NCBI GenBank assembly: GCA_913054115.1
Contig: CAJXIS010000160.1
Coordinates: 1-5,684 of the forward strand
Source: an uncultured Acidimicrobiaceae bacterium
Lineage (GTDB): Bacteria; Actinomycetota; Acidimicrobiia; Acidimicrobiales; MedAcidi-G1
Direction: 5' to 3'
DNA: 5,684 nucleotides
In this document: positions 4,363-5,684 of the stretch, in pieces
Layout of the letters: each line of letters opens with the position of its first letter
Position numbering within the stretch: position 1 is the stretch's first letter
The notes under the pieces: model-generated
Database searches by the model: none
What the model was told of the DNA's origin: nothing
What the model saw: only the letters and a program-made list of their open reading frames with translations
Made by a program: the position numbers and the translations under genes

Positions 4363-5322
4363 GTGGTCGAGGAACCCGCGTCACCGGTGGTCCAGGACCG
4401 TCCCCGCGGTCGGCTCCTGTTCGGAGCCCTGCTGGGCTCGTTCGCGGTCATCGCAGCGCTCGTGGCTTCGGCGTCGGCCGGTGCCGGCGGGTCCGGCCCC
4501 ACCATCGACCACTCCCGGCAGTTGTCGGCCGAACGCAACGCGACCTACGCCGGCGACATCGACCTCGATTCGCACGGTCCGACATTTTCATTCGAGGTGT
4601 GCATCGACGGTGTGCCCCATCGTTGGGAGGGCGACAAGGCTCCCGGGCGCACCTTCGGGTTCGAGCTCGGCGACCTCGACGGCCTCGAGGCCGATCCGGA
4701 CGCCGAGTGCGACATGCCGGACTTCGGCCCCGGCCGAGAAGGGCACCGAGGACTGCCAGGGATGTTCGGCGCCGTCCCCGACTTCGACTTCGACTTCAAA
4801 ACGGACTTCGCCCCCGACTTCGAGGCGTTCGAGGTGTGCCTCGCCGGGCAGGGTGCCGACGCCGATTCCCCGCCCGACGGGAACCGGACCAGCGTGGTCA
4901 TCGTCGGCCCCGACGGCCGCACCGTGGTCGAGTTCGGCGAAGATGTCGGCTCGGTCACCGTCACCGGTACCGACGAGGGCGTCGAGGTCACCACCGAAGG
5001 CGGCGCAGCGGTCATCGACATCGAGGCCCGCCAACGGAGCAGGAACGAGGCGTTCGAGGCCTGTGCGGAACTGCTTCCCATGCCCCCTGCCCTCGGATTC
5101 GACTCCGGTGAATCGCTGGGCCCCCGGAAGTCCGGCGAGCACTGGGGCCACGGTCCGATGGGCGAGTTGTTCTACGGCCTCTTCGAGACGTTCGAGGTCG
5201 ATCCCGACGAGGGGCACCCGAACCGGTTCACCGACGACCGGCGCTCCCGGGACCTGCGCGAGTTCTTCAGCGGGGTCGCCGATGACGGCGGCCGCTGCGG
5301 CGGCACCTCGCAGTCGGCCTGA
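4363..5322 (+). CDS. acidic membrane-anchored or secreted protein of unknown function
   Basis: I do not recognise this family. Starting at GTG 4363 it has 319 residues. A short cytoplasmic stretch with basic PRGR precedes one hydrophobic segment (about 18-40, LLFGALLGSFAVIAALVASA) ending in ASASAGAG, which could be a signal peptide or an uncleaved anchor. The remaining ~280 residues are strongly acidic and would be outside the cell. Visible pieces: FEVC at 77-80 and 156-159 and the related FEAC at 231-234; a Asp-Phe run (140-153) encoded by repeated GACTTC; a beta-rich stretch SVVIVGPDGRTVVEFGEDVG then VTVTGTDEGVEVTTEGGAAV (177-217); and a C-terminal FYGLFETFEVDPDE segment. Five cysteines (80, 116, 159, 234, 312). 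In-frame TTG 4333 would add ten residues but overlap the nitroreductase. The acidic surface might bind cations; that is speculation. Confidence 0.7.
   Translation: MVEEPASPVVQDRPRGRLLFGALLGSFAVIAALVASASAGAGGSGPTIDHSRQLSAERNATYAGDIDLDSHGPTFSFEVCIDGVPHRWEGDKAPGRTFGFELGDLDGLEADPDAECDMPDFGPGREGHRGLPGMFGAVPDFDFDFKTDFAPDFEAFEVCLAGQGADADSPPDGNRTSVVIVGPDGRTVVEFGEDVGSVTVTGTDEGVEVTTEGGAAVIDIEARQRSRNEAFEACAELLPMPPALGFDSGESLGPRKSGEHWGHGPMGELFYGLFETFEVDPDEGHPNRFTDDRRSRDLREFFSGVADDGGRCGGTSQSA
4780..4821 (+). repeat. GACTTC hexamer repeat encoding Asp-Phe dipeptides
   Basis: GACTTC occurs at 4780, 4786, 4792, 4804 and 4816: three perfect tandem copies and two more kept in six-base register. All are in frame and encode DF. 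Copies could be gained or lost by slippage without breaking the frame, so the length of this acidic-aromatic stretch may vary between strains. Confidence 0.7.
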
Positions 5323-5329
5323 GGTCCTG

Positions 5330-5349
5330 CCGGAAGGTCTAGGTTCCGG
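5330..5349. terminator. perfect 6-bp hairpin between convergent genes, possible bidirectional terminator
   Basis: CCGGAA (5330-5335) and TTCCGG (5344-5349) form a perfect six-pair stem with an eight-base loop, placed between the acidic-protein gene and the oppositely oriented GYD gene. The loop contains the GYD stop codon (5341-5339). No T-tract follows on either strand, so it would be a non-canonical terminator, as is common in GC-rich actinobacteria. Function is inferred from position. Confidence 0.4.
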
Positions 5350-5668
5350 GCGGGTTGTACGAAACGGAGTCGCGCACGGTCGCTGCTGCCGTGTCGATCT
5401 CCTCGGGCGTGAGCAGCACCGTCACCCGCGCGTTGACCGCCCCGGATGCGGAGACGGCCAGGCTGAGGGCGGCGGCAGCGGCGTTGGACGGCAGGTCGGC
5501 CACCACGATGACGTCGTCGCTGCCGAAGGCGAAGTAGATGGACTCGACGGAACCGCCCAGAGACTCGCCCGCCGCAGTCGCGGCGGCGGCTCGTGCCGAA
5601 CCGCCATCGGAGAGCAGTCCCTGGACCCCCTCCGTCGTATAACTGGCCTGAATGAGGTACTTGGGCAT
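5339..5668 (-). CDS. GYD domain-containing protein
   Basis: A small 109-residue cytoplasmic protein matching the GYD family over its whole length: start MPKYLIQASYTTEGVQGLL (1-19), SLGGSVESIYFAFGSDDVIV (36-55), and the highly typical ALSLAVSASGAV (67-78) followed by VTVLLTPEEID (82-92) and SVSYNPPGT at the end. These are ferredoxin-like alpha-beta proteins, widespread in bacteria and of unknown biochemical role. The family is named for a Gly-Tyr-Asp motif; here that turn reads GSDD (49-52), so the tyrosine is replaced. Residues 25-34 are unusually alanine-rich (ARAAAATAAG) where relatives tend to have charged helix residues. The ATG at 5668-5666 is well supported by GGAGG six bases upstream. 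The gene converges on the acidic-protein gene with a 16-base gap; nothing in the context suggests a partner. Confidence 0.88.
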   Translation of the reverse strand: MPKYLIQASYTTEGVQGLLSDGGSARAAAATAAGESLGGSVESIYFAFGSDDVIVVADLPSNAAAAALSLAVSASGAVNARVTVLLTPEEIDTAAATVRDSVSYNPPGT

Positions 5669-5674
5669 GGCCGC

Positions 5675-5679
5675 CCTCC
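5675..5679 (-). promoter_or_regulatory. Shine-Dalgarno site of the GYD gene
   Basis: GGAGG on the minus strand lies six bases before the ATG at 5668-5666, a near-ideal ribosome binding site. It contrasts with the plus-strand genes of the window, which lack one. The promoter lies beyond the right edge. Confidence 0.75.
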
Positions 5680-5684
5680 GGTCG

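Noticed and set aside
1..5684. CRISPR array, tRNA/rRNA, insertion sequence, phage or defence system
   Set aside because: I found no regularly spaced repeats, terminal inverted repeats, transposase or nuclease motifs, or tRNA-like cloverleaf; the genes are ordinary chromosomal families apart from the chimera and the unknown acidic protein.

Overview
The window is GC-rich, gene-dense DNA with all the usual marks of an actinobacterial chromosome: strong G/C bias at third codon positions, very short intergenic gaps, and several genes whose start codon lies about 6-9 nt downstream of a TAGGNT-like -10 hexamer with no ribosome binding site, a leaderless layout common in Actinobacteria. Gene content (fused indolepyruvate ferredoxin oxidoreductase beside an Lrp/AsnC regulator, GYD-domain protein, LysM lipoprotein) would suit an uncultured or marine Acidimicrobiia-type actinobacterium. 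That placement is inference, not proof. I see no tRNA, rRNA, CRISPR array, insertion sequence or phage gene.

Layout, left to right. 1-163 (minus) is the N-terminal fragment of an indolepyruvate:ferredoxin oxidoreductase, running off the left edge. It is divergent from an Lrp/AsnC-family regulator (256-723, plus), which probably responds to an amino acid and may control it. Converging on the regulator is 734-1540 (minus), the oddest gene here: an OmpR-type receiver domain that runs directly, in frame, into the last part of a histidine kinase (end of the dimerisation helix plus a complete ATPase domain). The DNA-binding domain, the kinase sensor and the phospho-accepting histidine box are all missing. 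It looks like the product of an internal deletion that fused adjacent response-regulator and kinase genes, or an assembly artefact with the same result. Its upstream region carries an 11-bp-spaced direct repeat of the kind OmpR-family regulators bind.

From 1618 to 5322 four genes run on the plus strand: an EamA/DMT-family ten-helix transporter (1618-2448); a lipoprotein with a LysM domain followed by a region resembling the DUF4163/DUF3298 extracellular fold of RsiV and PdaC (2496-3632); a nitroreductase-family flavoprotein (3675-4352); and an unrecognised acidic, membrane-anchored or secreted protein (4363-5322). Each has its own leaderless-type start signal, so they are probably separate transcription units rather than one operon. 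The -10 element of the last one contains the stop codon of the nitroreductase. At the right end a small GYD-domain protein (5339-5668, minus) converges on it and, unlike its neighbours, has a clear Shine-Dalgarno site. Both convergent junctions (723/734 and 5322/5339) hold small hairpins.

There is no obvious single pathway. The themes are cell envelope (LysM lipoprotein, acidic exported protein, transporter) and signalling or regulation (Lrp, receiver-kinase chimera).
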